Source: Lenzites betulinus
Lineage: Eukaryota; Basidiomycota; Agaricomycetes; Polyporales; Polyporaceae
Direction: 5' to 3'
Length of the DNA stretch: 64,000 nucleotides
NCBI GenBank assembly: GCA_022264855.1
Contig: JABYQU010000029.1
Location: 310,001-374,000 of the forward strand
Shown: positions 11,451-21,850 of the stretch, in pieces
Numbering within the stretch: the first letter of the stretch is position 1
How the letters are laid out: every line of letters begins with the position of its first letter
Position numbers and translations under genes: made by a program
Notes under the pieces: model-generated
What the model saw: the letters and a program-made list of their open reading frames with translations, nothing else
What the model was told of the DNA's origin: nothing
The model's database searches: none

Positions 11451-12714
11451 GATGAGTTACGTAGGTCGAGTGTTGTAGGCGAGGTGGGGGTTGATGATGG
11501 GCCGTCGAACAATTTGAGGGGCATCTTATACGTTTATGGTGGCGGTGGTGGCGACTCTCTTGACATCATCGGCGTCGAGGTAATCGAGGGAGGCGAAGGT
11601 GGTGAAGGTGAAGACTATGGGTCACCTGCGCCAACCATTTCACGGGGCGTCCGGCGTGAATGAACTCGTTTGGCGTCACATCACGCCGATGGCGACTGCT
11701 TGCGAGCCATGAACATGACGTCTCAGCACCACCGCCTGCAGATGAGGAGAATGCTTGCAGGATGGCAGCATGTTCTCGTAATTTCCGCCTGGAGCTCTTC
11801 TTCACAACGGGTAAAAATGCCACCAACGTCATCGATGATGGTGCTGGTGACATTTTGACTATTGCTATACATATTTGATGTGCGTGTCTTGCATGCAGCG
11901 CACAATACTGTCCAATATCGTCACCATGTTAAGGATACTGCTAAAATGCATGATGCCACACTGGATACAGACTTACTACGACTCATGGCTGCGTGGAATA
12001 ACTTGAGTAGAAGCGCTAATTTCTTTCCAGCTTGCCTTCACCATCTTGACTTTGCGCGCAATGTTGAGTAATACGGCATATAGGTCGAGTGAGCTGGCAT
12101 GACTGCTTGCTGAACACAAGAGTGAAACGGAAGATGGTGGAAGGAAACTGAGAGACGAGTGGATAGACGCCCGGGCCCAATGCTCGATGAAGTACTGGAT
12201 GAACTTGTTCGATCAAGTTCTAAAGACTAGTAACACTCGTGTCAGAACGCTACAAATGCTCGCGTCATTCAGCTCAGATTCGACATACTATAATCATCAT
12301 ACGCAGTCTAAAGCATGGAGCTGCCTTTCCTCCTCCTCCTCCTCCTCCTCCTCCTCCTCCTCCTCCTCCTCCTCCTCCTCCTCCCCAGACGTGGGACAAG
12401 GTGAGCTGTGTACTGCTGATAGAACAGGGATGTGATGATGCGTGGGTCCGCAGCCGTTGCATCCTGGCACGGATAATATCTGTGTACGGGAAACTGTGCT
12501 CTACAGTCAGGATTCCATTTTGCAGAGATGATGATGCGAGGCACGGGGCCATCCATTTCTGTAGTAGTATCCGACTCTGACATGCTGAACAGCCTTGACA
12601 GGAGAGTGCAGGGAGAGCGATTTGGAAGAGATCATTTCCACCGTCGCGATGGCGGATTCGGCGCAGATACACTGCGCAAGGTGCCATCGGCGTGACGGAA
12701 TTCAGCACCACGCA
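11451..12714. other. Intergenic region with microsatellite
   Basis: About 1.26 kb upstream of the lectin. Apart from the TCC repeat at 12328-12384, no gene, RNA or mobile element was recognised. Confidence 0.4.
12328..12384. repeat. (TCC)19 microsatellite
   Basis: Nineteen uninterrupted TCC units run across 12328-12384. Open frames through it encode only serine, proline or arginine/glycine runs, so it is a simple repeat and not coding. Confidence 0.95.
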
Positions 12715-12982
12715 TGAGTATCACGGAGAGCTTCGACGTTTCGGGGTGGTGACTTCCACAGTGGGTGCCATATGGCTGATATCTCTCTGAGTTTATTATT
12801 CTGGGCCGCATTAATACATATGGCTTGGCCGGAGACTCCACGAAGGCGCAGAACGGGTACATATGATAGATACTGCAAGACCACATGAACATCAGCCGCC
12901 GGTAGTGGAGAAAACGCGGATGGCTTACTGCGCAGAGGGCGAATATGGACAGATCCTCCAAGACACAGCAGAGTGTCTACAC

Positions 12983-13275
12983 TCAGCACGTGGCGTCGTC
13001 CCTGCGGTGAGTGTGCCCGACTGCACGTTTGTGGAATATCACAGTAAGAGAAGGAGAAAGAGCGTGTGTCAGCGGGCATTCTATACTACTACATCCCATC
13101 TTGACAGAACGCAACACTCACTAGTATTACCATCATCGTCGGCAGTCACGCCGCCTGCTGTGCAGCGGCTGAGAATCGCGCCTGAATCGTCGTGCGAAGC
13201 TGGCATAGGCGCGGCAGAAGAGATGCCGATGAGGGCGAGGGCGAGGGCGAGAACGATGAGCTTGACGTTGAACAT
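12983..13275 (-). CDS. Small secreted protein, 63 residues, copy 1
   Basis: The ATG at 13275 opens a clear signal peptide (MFNVKLIVLALALALIGISS, then AAP). An acidic spacer follows (ASHDDSGAILSRCTAGG), then an intron of roughly 100 nt (GTGAGT...GTGCAG) and a short second exon ending in THRRDDATC. The RR pair is a possible Kex2 cleavage site, which would release a five-residue tail. The first exon is about 70% like the copy at 15275-15612, but the second exons are unrelated beyond an Ile-Gly and the RR pair. No known family was recognised. Coding status rests on the conserved signal peptide, conserved intron position and conserved promoter between the two inverted copies. Confidence 0.6.
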
Positions 13276-13382
13276 GTCGGTGAGGATGTGGGGGAGTATG
13301 AGTACTGCTGTGGGCTGCGTGTAGGAATGCGGAAGGCGAAGCTCGAGGTCGATGTCTCCTCCGGTGTACAACACGACCGAGC

Positions 13383-13389
13383 ATATATA
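13383..13389 (-). promoter_or_regulatory. TATA box of secreted-protein copy 1
   Basis: TATATAT on the minus strand, about 110 nt upstream of the start at 13275. It lies in a block (GACGTTGGCTGCG...TATATATGCTC) that is nearly identical before the second copy, which supports function. Confidence 0.65.
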
Positions 13390-14142
13390 CCCGCAGCCAA
13401 CGTCGGCGGGTCCGCAGTCCACGGCGAAAAGCTCGGTTTTCAGCTCGCTTGCGCGACTACTACGCGAGAGCGGATTGTGCTACCAGTTTTGGCCTCAGCT
13501 CGCACATACAGATCGGATCATCACAGGGGAGACTCACGACGTGCTCGCTCTTGGGTAACACAGTGTCCCGCGCACACTGTGTTCAAAATGATATTGGTGA
13601 GCGAAAGCACACATTGGCGATCGCTGTGAACAGTGCTACGCGGTGAGAGCGGAGCACGCTAATGGCTTGGGCGTCAGCCCGAACATACAAAGCGGATCAT
13701 TATAGGGGAGGCTCACGACGACTCGGATATTCATGTTCTTCAGGATACTACCGCGCCCGAAAGACGGCGCGGGACTTGTCCTGTCTAGTCCGACTCGGAG
13801 GTCAATTTAGGCGACGGCGTGATCATGATGTTGAACCAGTGAACGCACCGAAGTTTAGATAGCATACTAACAGTAGACTCGAATGAGTACAGGCACAAAG
13901 GCTTCCCCTTCATGTGCTACGTGGGCGCTGCATTAGCTCAGCCCTCATGCTCGCTGGACCGGAACCCGGGAGCGGGTGCCCAGAGAATGTTCCGAATCCT
14001 AGCGGAACACCTAAGCCATCCCGCACGTTGAACATCAGCTGCGATGGAAAATACCCAACCGATCACTAGCACTAACTACGCGGAGACGCCCACAGCGTCT
14101 ACAACCAATATTTGTGGATGCGAACTCCGCGCCTGTCGACTA

Positions 14143-14463
14143 CTAGTAGACTAGAGAGGCTCGGAGAGTGAGTGAGTGGGTGAACGGTTCGGATGATCCG
14201 ACCGGCGCATGCACACTGAGGACCTCCTCCTCAACCACGTTGCACAGCCACAGCACTCCGACTCGGCCCGGGTCCGGGTACACGAGGACGACTTGAACGA
14301 GCTCTTGAGCTTGAACGTCGAACCTCTTACTACCAGCATTAGCAACACAGAAGATGTCGCAGTCTGCAACGCTTACAACAGCCGCACCGTGAGGGGACGG
14401 TGTGGCGGATGCAATGCCGAGGAATGCGACGACGAGCCTCGGCGCGAGGACTCGGATGACTCG
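14143..14463 (-). pseudogene. Possible relic of a secreted-protein gene at the palindrome centre
   Basis: A frame about 105 codons long begins without ATG after stop codons in an AAT repeat. It carries a signal-peptide-like start (VLAPRLVVAFLGIASATPSP), then VADCDIFCVANAGSKRFDV, and ends SLVY-stop at 14143. It sits in the spacer between the inverted arms. Lack of a start codon and of homology suggests a relic or a chance frame; an upstream spliced exon cannot be excluded. Confidence 0.25.
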
Positions 14464-15163
14464 CTATTATTATTTTGATGGCATGCAGGTGAGTGTATAG
14501 TTGTCCAGCTAGACCTTTGTCCGAGTCTACTTCATGGGTCAGCGAGAGAACCTGCGCGCCCTCCGCCTGTACTCCTGTTTGCGTGATGCACGATCGCTGA
14601 TATTCTACGAGATAGTGCTTGGAGGTGTTCCGCGCTCACTCGGAACATTTTCTGGGCGCCCCCTCCCAGCTCCCGGTCCAACGAGTAGGGCTGAGCTAAT
14701 GTAGCGCCCATGAAGCACAGGAAGGGGACGCGTCTGTGCCTGTACTCATTCGAGTTTGCTGTCACGCTATCTGAAGGGTGTGTTCGCCAGTTCAGCATGG
14801 TCACAGCACCGTTGTCTAACTTGAAGCCTCCGACTCGGACTGGAAAGGCTGAGTCCTGCGTTGTCTTTCGAACGCAGAAATATCCTGATGAATAGTACGG
14901 ATATTTGATTCGCCGTGAGTGTCTCCTATAACGATCCGTTTTGTATGTTCGCGCTGAGGGCCAGACCATTAGTATGCCACTCCACTCTCGCCGCGTGGTA
15001 CTGCCCACAGCCATCGCCGGTGTTTGCACCCACCGGTTGATTTGTGCACACAATGTGCGCGGGACACTTTGATACCAAAGAGTGGCAGGCACGCGGTTGC
15101 GCACGCGAGCCGTAAATTGGCAAGTTCGCTACGGAATACGGGGGCACAGACGTTGGCTGCGCG

Positions 15164-15170
15164 TATATAT
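15164..15170 (+). promoter_or_regulatory. TATA box of secreted-protein copy 2
   Basis: TATATAT about 105 nt upstream of the ATG at 15275, in the promoter block conserved with the inverted copy. Confidence 0.65.
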
Positions 15171-15274
15171 GCTCAGTCGCATTGGATGCTGGAGGAGACG
15201 TCGCATTCGAGCTTCGCCTTTCAGAACCCTACCCACAGCACAGCGACACTCATTCCCCCCGCGTCCTCACCGAC

Positions 15275-15612
15275 ATGTTCAACTTCAAGCTCGTCGTCCT
15301 CGCGCTCACCGTCGCGCTCATCGGCACCTCTTCCGCTGCGCCCGCGTCCGCTCCGCAAGACGAGGCCGTAATTCTCAGCCGCGGCACAGATGGCCTTGGC
15401 AGTGTGACTCCCAGCGTTGCTACCGGTAAGTCATGCGGTTTTTCATGGGTCACGGTGGGATGTGGAATTATAGAATGCTAGCTGACGGACGCTTTCTCTC
15501 TTTCTCTTTCTGTGCATCAGGAAATGCCGGGTTGTCCATTGGGAGACGTGTGCCTCGGGATCTCCGGCCTCCGTATGGAGACGCGTTCTCCATCCCGTTG
15601 GAGGCACCTTGA
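15275..15612 (+). CDS. Small secreted protein, about 80 residues, copy 2
   Basis: The ATG at 15275 starts a signal peptide (MFNFKLVVLALTVALIGTSS, then AAPASAP) and the spacer QDEAVILSRGTDGLGSV. An intron of about 97 nt (GTAAGT...GCATCAG) interrupts it. The second exon encodes GNAGLSIGRR followed by VPRDLRPPYGDAFSIPLEAP and a stop at 15612. The layout (signal peptide, short pro-region, dibasic site, unique tail) matches the inverted copy at 12983-13275, but the tail is quite different. It could be a processed peptide precursor, with Kex2 cutting after RR, or an effector-like small secreted protein. No family was recognised. Confidence 0.6.
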
Positions 15613-15845
15613 AAGTTGCTCGTTTTCCTTCTCGAACATAAGCCGCTCGAGGCTCTCCTGGACCTTGACCAGGCACTTACTTATCATATGTACCCGTTTT
15701 GCGCCGTCGTGGTCTCCTAGGGTCTCCTGCAAAGCCTTATGTATTGATACGAGCGACGAATAAATCCAGAGAGATATCGTCCATACATGGCGCCTGGCGC
15801 AATGGAAATGTCACCACCCCGAAACGTCGAAGCTCTGGGTTTTTT

Positions 15846-16488
15846 TGTACGTGATCATGTTAATTCCAGTACTACAGCTACTAGACGTAAGTACTACTAT
15901 GTCGGTATATTGTGCCAGTGTTCTTAGTGGAATTTGACGTAACTGGCTTCGACTGTCATGCTATGTCATATACGATCCTTTTCGGCCGTAAAGACGAGTG
16001 CAACTGCTGAAGCGCTGAACACAAGCGATGGTGGTAGACGAAAACCTACAAAAACCTGGAGACGTCTTAGTATAGGCGCCCGATACCCAAATAGGCGTTC
16101 TCATCACGTTTTCATCTTGCTTTTTCTTTGTTGTAGTTCTACTTGACAGTCTTGACAAACACTCATGTCAGAATACCGCAAGAACTTAGGCATATAAAGT
16201 CTAACATCATGGTATAGCAGGGTTGATTGGGGGTCAAGCTTTTGGCGCATCGTACGAACTCGGCGCCCCGAACAGCGAATCCCTCGAAGCCATCGAGCTG
16301 AACAACTTGAAGCTGCATAACGCGCCTACTTCTCGATAAACAGCTGCTAAGGAAGTTTGTACTTCAGATTGCTACAAACACTCGTACAGAACCTTGCAAA
16401 CAGGTATGGCACGGCAGGGGTCGCTACACTCTAGATGCCACCAAAGCAAGCACCAGAGGCTTTCCAAGAGCGCGACCCACTCAACACC
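15846..16488. other. Intergenic region
   Basis: About 640 bp of moderately AT-rich sequence with no recognised gene, RNA or repeat. Confidence 0.4.
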
Positions 16489-17554
16489 CTAGTCTCTCTC
16501 CAACCCATCTGACCAGGACGCGTACTCCTCCCCGTCCGCAAGCAGACTCGCCGCCTTCCGTCGCGCGATCAAAATCGACTCCTTCCCAAGAATCAGCCGC
16601 AACGGCGGGTCCGGCAGCTCGCTCAAGCGGTATAGCGCGTGCGCAGCCTTGCCAGTATCGCCACGCACTAGGAAACGCGGGTCCTGCTCGGGAGTGACGC
16701 TCGCGAGGATCGCCTGGCGGGAGGCCACTGACGACAGGCTGGGTTTGCTGTAGGCGGGGTGCGGGGGCAGCTTCACCATGCTTGTCGAGACTGCGTTTGT
16801 TGCGAACGCTCCTAGGGGAATTATGGTCACCTGTGCACAGATGGTAGGTCTGAGCATCGTGACGCTTGCATCAGGATCATTTAGCTCAGTACTTTGATGT
16901 TCCATCCAGGATCAAGTTCCATCGCCAGGGTCTCGGTCAAACCCTCTACGGCTACACCGGTGGGTCAGTACCAATGCCTAAGCGTACATGGCCAACAGCA
17001 GATTACTCACCATGTTTGCTCGCACTGTAGAGGCCGCATGCGGGGTACCCAACAAGCCCCGTCCCCGACGTGATCTGGATAATGCGTCCGCCAGCGACCG
17101 GGTTCACCTCCCGGAAGAACTTGACCGCTTCCTGAAGGACATGCATCGATCCCCAGAAGTTCACGGCAAACATGGCCTGAGCGACGTCGTCCGGCGTACC
17201 CTCGATTTCTCCTAGGATGGCGTAGCCAGCGTTGCTCACGACGACGTCAAGGCGGCCGAACACTTCCTTTGTTTCCTGGAATGCGGCGACGATGTCATTG
17301 CGGATGGTGACATCTACCTTGAGGACGAGGAGCTGCTCGGGAGGGTATTGTGCTTGGAGGTCTGCGAGAACCTCAGGCTTGCGGAGAGTGGCGACGGCGA
17401 TGTCGCCTTTCTCTAGGACGCATCGGACGACGTCCAACCCCAAGCCGGAAAGAAGACCCTGTCACTATGAGAAGCTATATGTGAGTGCGTTTGTACCGCA
17501 CCGAATTCCGTAAAATGTGCACTAACCGACTCACCAGACTCGCGGTGCAGACAT
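16489..17554 (-). pseudogene. Short-chain dehydrogenase/reductase, apparent frameshift in the cofactor motif
   Basis: This is a classical SDR, a third and more diverged relative of the genes at 20.5 and 40.2 kb. Exon 1 begins MSAPRVW at 17554, with a TATAAAA about 85 nt upstream (17637-17643). The dinucleotide-binding region should read TGSSSGLGLDVV, but GGGTCTTCTTTCCGGC near 17445 has one base too many, so the two halves lie in different frames. No splice choice I tried restores the frame. The rest is intact: the NNAG-equivalent VVSNAG, catalytic YSASK, AVEGLTETLAMELDPGWNIK and a C-terminal region ending YASWSDGLERD, with the same intron positions as the paralogues. It is either a young pseudogene or a one-base assembly error. 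Confidence 0.7.
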
Positions 17555-18034
17555 TTTTGGATTTGCAAGAGGTCGAGCTTGATATGAAGACAGCTGAGAC
17601 GTCGGACCACGAAGTTCACCTGTCCCGCCAGAGAGCTTTTATACACGCTACGACCTCGATTTCACCGCTGGCCTGCCGTCATCGCGTCCAATATTCCCTC
17701 GACCCTGCCGGCAGCGCTGGCGCTACAACGCATCGTAGAGGGATTCGCGAGCCCACCGATGTGTCAGCCTCCGCCCGACCCCGACCAGCGCAGTCCACCC
17801 ACGCCTCTCAAAGGGGAAAACTCGAGTCAGACTTCCCCAGAGTGGCTATGCCGATCGGGACCCACAAAGTCGCAGCAGGCCGGGCGGGGTGTGCGTACAC
17901 CGAAGCCGCAGAAGCAATCCAATATCCAACGACCTGGGCGTTCACGCGCATGGCGCTGAGCCGTAAACGTCAATAGCTTTTAACTATGGGTCAGCCTTCT
18001 GCTCGTGAAGGCCTCAAACACTGCATAGGGTCTC
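17555..18034. other. Intergenic region
   Basis: This contains the TATAAAA of the SDR at 17637-17643 on the minus strand. Nothing else was recognised before the duplicated segment begins. Confidence 0.4.
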
Positions 18035-18150
18035 AGAACGTCCGAACACGCCCTTGGACATGTAATCTACCGACCGCTACCTGATACTTCAAAAGTTACT
18101 GTAGGTTTCGAATCGCAAGCCAGAATACCCCTCTTATCAACTGACAGCCT

Positions 18151-19931
18151 CATCTGGAAAACTCTCCCCCCGGAATGTCAGTGAATATCAGTGAAATTCG
18201 CTGATTTTCCAGCGGTTTCGGCGGTTTCATTGATGTCATTGAATTATGACAAAAAAAAAAGTGGGTCGCATCGGCGACCCGGTGTGTCATTGGAAAACGG
18301 TGTTTTTCGGCGGGTTATGGTGCATGGTATATGGCTCCTTTACCAGCCAATTTCGCACTTTTCACACCTTTCACGCTTTTCAAATGGCTAACGGAGGTCA
18401 TAGCATTGAGACACTAGCTACTAGTACATGATCATCCACTACTCTCATAATAAATCTACCAAGTCCAAACAAACAAACAAAACAGGGACCAGCGGCAACA
18501 CAGAAAACTTAAACATGCCCTGAAATCCTAAACTGAACGTGACACTGAATGCAGCAACCAAAGCGTAGCACAAACTCAGAGGTTTTGCAGGGCCCAGAGC
18601 CTAAGGGTGTGCAATGCACCAGTATAGGTTCAAGGCGAGGCACAAGCTGGACTTAAGTTGTGCATTATAGATGAGTAGATGCTACACGATGATTGTCGCA
18701 GTCGAGAAGTTGACGTCGTACATTGGATTCACACTGGATGGCGTACACGTCACTGTCAGCGTCATATGGAGGGTGCACGAGAGACGGGGGGGGGGGGACA
18801 TACACGTTCAAGAACAATGCGGCGAGCACCTCGTTGAAGTCGTTTATCTGTGTGACGATGCAGCCCTTGTTAGCATTACCCCCGAGGCCCCAGCATGACA
18901 AGCTTACTCACTCACCACTGTTTGAGCACGGTTGCATGCAAGGGCGATGAGCCGATCTATAGCGAACATGAGATAGACAAGGTCGGGGTGGGGTATAGAC
19001 ACCAAGATCACAGGAAGAGTATACTGGAACGAGTGCCAGCGAGCAAGCGGGACACATCAGCGAGCACGAACATGTACACACCAGTGCAGTAATGACAAAG
19101 AGTACCAAAGCAGATACAAGGGACTGTAGTACGAGGCATGGTCTGAGACTAGGAGGGAGGAAGACGACAAGAGCACATCGAGAATCGTTGCCAAAGGGGG
19201 GCATGTGCCTTAAGCCTCGAGATGACGCATGTGACGACCGAAGAGCAGCAGGTGGCTGGCCAGAAAGAACGTACTTGGAGACAAGGAGAAGAGAGCGGGG
19301 AAGGATGGCGTTGCGAGGCCATTAATACCAGGTGCAGAGTAAGTGGGAAGAAGAGAACGGAGAACTTGCACAAGTCGACGTGGCGAGCGCTCGAGCGCTT
19401 TGTTGTCGAGCGCTTCGGTCGCGGCATCTAGCGCCCACATGCGGCCGGCGCTGTTGCATGAAGTGCACGCGGGCGCCTGAGACTTGCTCAATATTTTCAC
19501 AGTTCCACCAAGCACCCGGCGCGCACCCAGTACCCCGATCCCTCACCCGCTCAATCCTTTGTTATCTAGGGCGTTTGTGGTTATAACTCCATATTATAGC
19601 AATAGAGCGCGGCAGGAGTGAGCTCGTACTGTGGGAAATGAGACACAAGGTTGTATACATAAGTAATCTACAACGTTAGGTGAGCCAAAACGCGCCGCGT
19701 AAGTACGGTCTGTATTCGTCCTAACTCTCTCTTGTGCATCCCAGACTCCGAGATAAGTGCCCTTATCATAGCTAGAATTGTTCAAACTCGGTGATTTTCG
19801 ATATTTTTCATTGAAAAACACACGTTCTTGACATGAATGCCGGTAGAGGCGCCGAATTTTGATGCTTTTCGATGAATTTCACGAAAAGTACTGAAATCCA
19901 TTGACATTCCGGGGGGAGGTTTTTCCAGATG
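18151..19931. mobile_element. Non-autonomous DNA transposon-like element, about 1.78 kb, with terminal inverted repeats
   Basis: The left end reads catctggaaaactctccccc and the right end is its near-perfect inverse, sharing about 25 of 28 bases including the CCCCCCGGAATGTC part. Subterminal regions hold repeated TCAGTGAA, TTTTC and TTTCA words on both sides. No transposase frame is present. The paralogous segment at about 41.8 kb lacks exactly this sequence, with GTACGTTCT joined directly to the downstream block. Target duplication is imperfect (GTTCTCAG against GCTGTCAG), so an 8 bp, hAT-like duplication is possible but unproven. Confidence 0.75.
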
Positions 19932-20075
19932 CTGAGAACGTACGTGACGACATTTGCAAACGTTACTTTTGCCGGTAGCCTGTCGGATACTTGGCCCATG
20001 GCTGTCGACGTCTGGGATGCTATTTTACTGGGATCAGATCCAAGTGGGGTAAAAAGGGTGCCGTTTGCTTCCAGT

Positions 20076-20170
20076 AGCCCACCGCGAGGGTCGAACTCGC
20101 AGCCTTCAGATAACCACTAAACCAATCGGTCATAAGAGTCTGACGCTCTATCCGATTGAGCTAGGCGGGC
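20076..20170 (-). tRNA. tRNA-Lys (anticodon CTT) with intron
   Basis: The minus-strand sequence folds as a tRNA: acceptor stem GCCCGCC with GGTGGGC, D-arm TAGCTCAATCGGATAGAGC, anticodon stem TCAGA/TCTGA around loop CTCTTAA, and T-arm GCGAGTTCGACCCTCGC. An insertion of about 21 nt sits one base 3' of the CTT anticodon, the usual eukaryotic intron position. The copy at 41577-41671 is essentially identical. Confidence 0.88.
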
Positions 20171-20470
20171 GGCTTCTTTCATTAATTTCATACAGTTATA
20201 CAGTGTATGCTAGTTTTTCTTATGAACTACTACCCGGCTCCGTCAGAGAGGTTTGTCTTTGCCAATCCTCATCCCCGATTTGTACTTCGTATGCACCAGG
20301 ATGGTGGGTTATGCAAAAACGACACCTCTAGTGTTACATCTGGCAATAACGACTCACTCAATCGTCAGCATATCCGGTCAATATTGGATACTAGAAGCTG
20401 AGGACGAAACATGAACATCCTATACATAGGCTAGCATAACTAACACTACGGACATGCTTTGACATCCTAT

Positions 20471-21516
20471 CTAGTCAATGTTCACATCATTTGACCAGGA
20501 AGAATACTTCTCCACCTCGGAAGACAAGCTGGCAATCTTTCCCTGGGCGAACGTAATCGCGTCTTTCCCCAGCACCAGCCGAAGCGGCGGGGACTCCAGT
20601 TCGCTCAGCTCGTAGAACTTTCGCACAGCCTTGGCCGCGTCCCCGTTGAGCGCGAAGTTTGGGTCTTTTTCGCCACTGAGCGTCCCCAGGAATGCCTTCC
20701 GGATGGCGTTCGACGGTAGCGCAGGGTTGCTGTACGCGGGGTGCGGGTCCAGCTTGACCATGTTCGCGATCCCTTTGGTGACAAATCCGCCGAGCGGGAT
20801 ATCTGTGATCTGTATACTTGGTGGTAAGCAATACGCTCTAAATAAAACAATATGCTGAGAGACAGGCTCACCTTGATGTTCCAAGCAGGGTCGAGCTCGG
20901 CGGCGAGAGACTCGATCAGGCCTTCGATGGCTATAAGAACCCTTCAGCATGCATGTCATCACTCCTAAACAGCGCCTCCGCTCACCATGCTTGGACGCGC
21001 TGTAATACCCGGACGCAGGGAAACCAACGAGCCCCAGGATGGACGAAAGCTGGATAATGCGCCCGCCCTTGCCCGGCGCGTTCACCTCCCGGAAGAACTT
21101 GATCGCCTCCTGGATAACATACACCGATCCCCAGAAGTTCGTGTCAAACAACGCGCGCGCAACGTCGTCCGGTGTAGACTCAATCTCGCCGAGGATGGAG
21201 TATGCGGCGTTGCTCACGACGACGTCGAGCCGGCCGAACGCCTGCTTCGCCTTCGCAAACGCAGCGGCGATCTCAGTTCGCGAGGTCACGTCGACTTTGA
21301 GGACGACAAGGCGTTCCTTTGGGTATTGCGACTGGAGGTCTGCGAGGACCTCGGGCTTGCGGAGTGTGGCGATCGCGATATCGCCCTTGCTGAGGACGTA
21401 GTTGAGGAGCTCAAGACCGAGTCCCGAGGAGCAGCCGGTGACTGTACTTTACCGTGAGCAACATCTCCATCCAATATGGCAGACCACTCACTGAGCCAAA
21501 CTCGTGGGGTTGACAT
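20471..21516 (-). CDS. Short-chain dehydrogenase/reductase (SDR)
   Basis: This is an NAD(P)-dependent oxidoreductase of the classical SDR fold, about 280 residues, with unknown substrate. Exon 1 is MSTPRVWL (ATG 21516), with a TATAA 112 nt upstream. The spliced core has the cofactor motif TGCSSGLGLELL, then DVTSRTEI, the structural VVSNAAYSILGE, and the catalytic YSASKHG. Further on are AIEGLIESLAAELDPAWNIK and ITDIPLGGF. The end is SSWSNDVNID at 20471. Three introns sit where the paralogue at 40191-41245 has them. In this copy the NAG motif reads NAA. The C-terminal extension after the Rossmann core (LVLGKDAITFA) is typical of fungal proteins annotated as retinol dehydrogenase-like SDRs. Confidence 0.88.
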
Positions 21517-21850
21517 GTTGAATTCTGCGTGATAGTTTGACGGCGAATATAGCGGCGATGTGTCTACGAAGGACACGAAGGACAGACGAAGATAGGATAT
21601 GACCTCCTACCACCGCGAAGAAGCTACTTATATGCATAGTGACTCAGGCTCGCCGAGTACGCCTGCCGCGCTGACCAATGAAGCTCACACATAGTGGCCA
21701 TTAAACGAACGCCTTAACGCGTCTGGATCGTTCCACCTGAAGCTCGTAGGACCTACTGGGGAAGCCGCTGGTGACTGATCCCCCGTACCTCCGTTTATCG
21801 GACTGCGCATACTAATACCTTGTGCCGCATGCGGCGCGTCCAACATCCCC

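Larger units (their letters stand above)
12715..14040 (+). repeat. Left arm of a large inverted duplication
   Basis: Read on the opposite strand, this segment matches 14590-15845. Shared landmarks, from outside in, are the block agcttcgacgtttcggggtg near 12730 (inverted near 15815), the small secreted gene with its TATA box, the cgaacatacaaagcgg block near 13680, and the ggaacattctctgggc-like block near 13990. An extra tandem copy of the catacag-atcggatcat block sits at about 13500-13550, so the left arm has a local duplication. Arm limits are approximate. Confidence 0.75.
14590..15845 (-). repeat. Right arm of the large inverted duplication
   Basis: This is the inverted counterpart of 12715-14040; it carries the plus-strand paralogue of the small secreted gene and the same TATA-containing promoter block. 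Similarity is patchy outside the gene, showing an old rather than recent duplication. Limits are approximate. Confidence 0.75.
18035..21850 (-). repeat. Segmental duplication, copy A (SDR + tRNA-Lys + inserted element)
   Basis: On the minus strand this segment is collinear with 39920-41890 on the plus strand. Shared order is promoter, SDR gene, tRNA-Lys(CTT) with intron, a block reading CTACCGGCAAA...GTACGTTCT, and a last block reading TTACATG-CCAAGGG-GTGTTCG. Copy A is longer because of an insertion at 18151-19931. Limits are judged by eye. Confidence 0.85.

Noticed and set aside
12187..12583. Open frames with long serine, proline, arginine or glycine runs
   Set aside because: They are translations of the (TCC)19 microsatellite in different frames, with no supporting context.
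14532..15104. 190-codon minus-strand frame
   Set aside because: It runs through the non-genic part of the inverted arm. The matching region of the other arm does not keep the frame open.
13081..15481. Mating pheromone precursors
   Set aside because: The small secreted genes lack a C-terminal CaaX box (one ends DATC with Cys last) and have signal peptides, unlike farnesylated basidiomycete pheromones.
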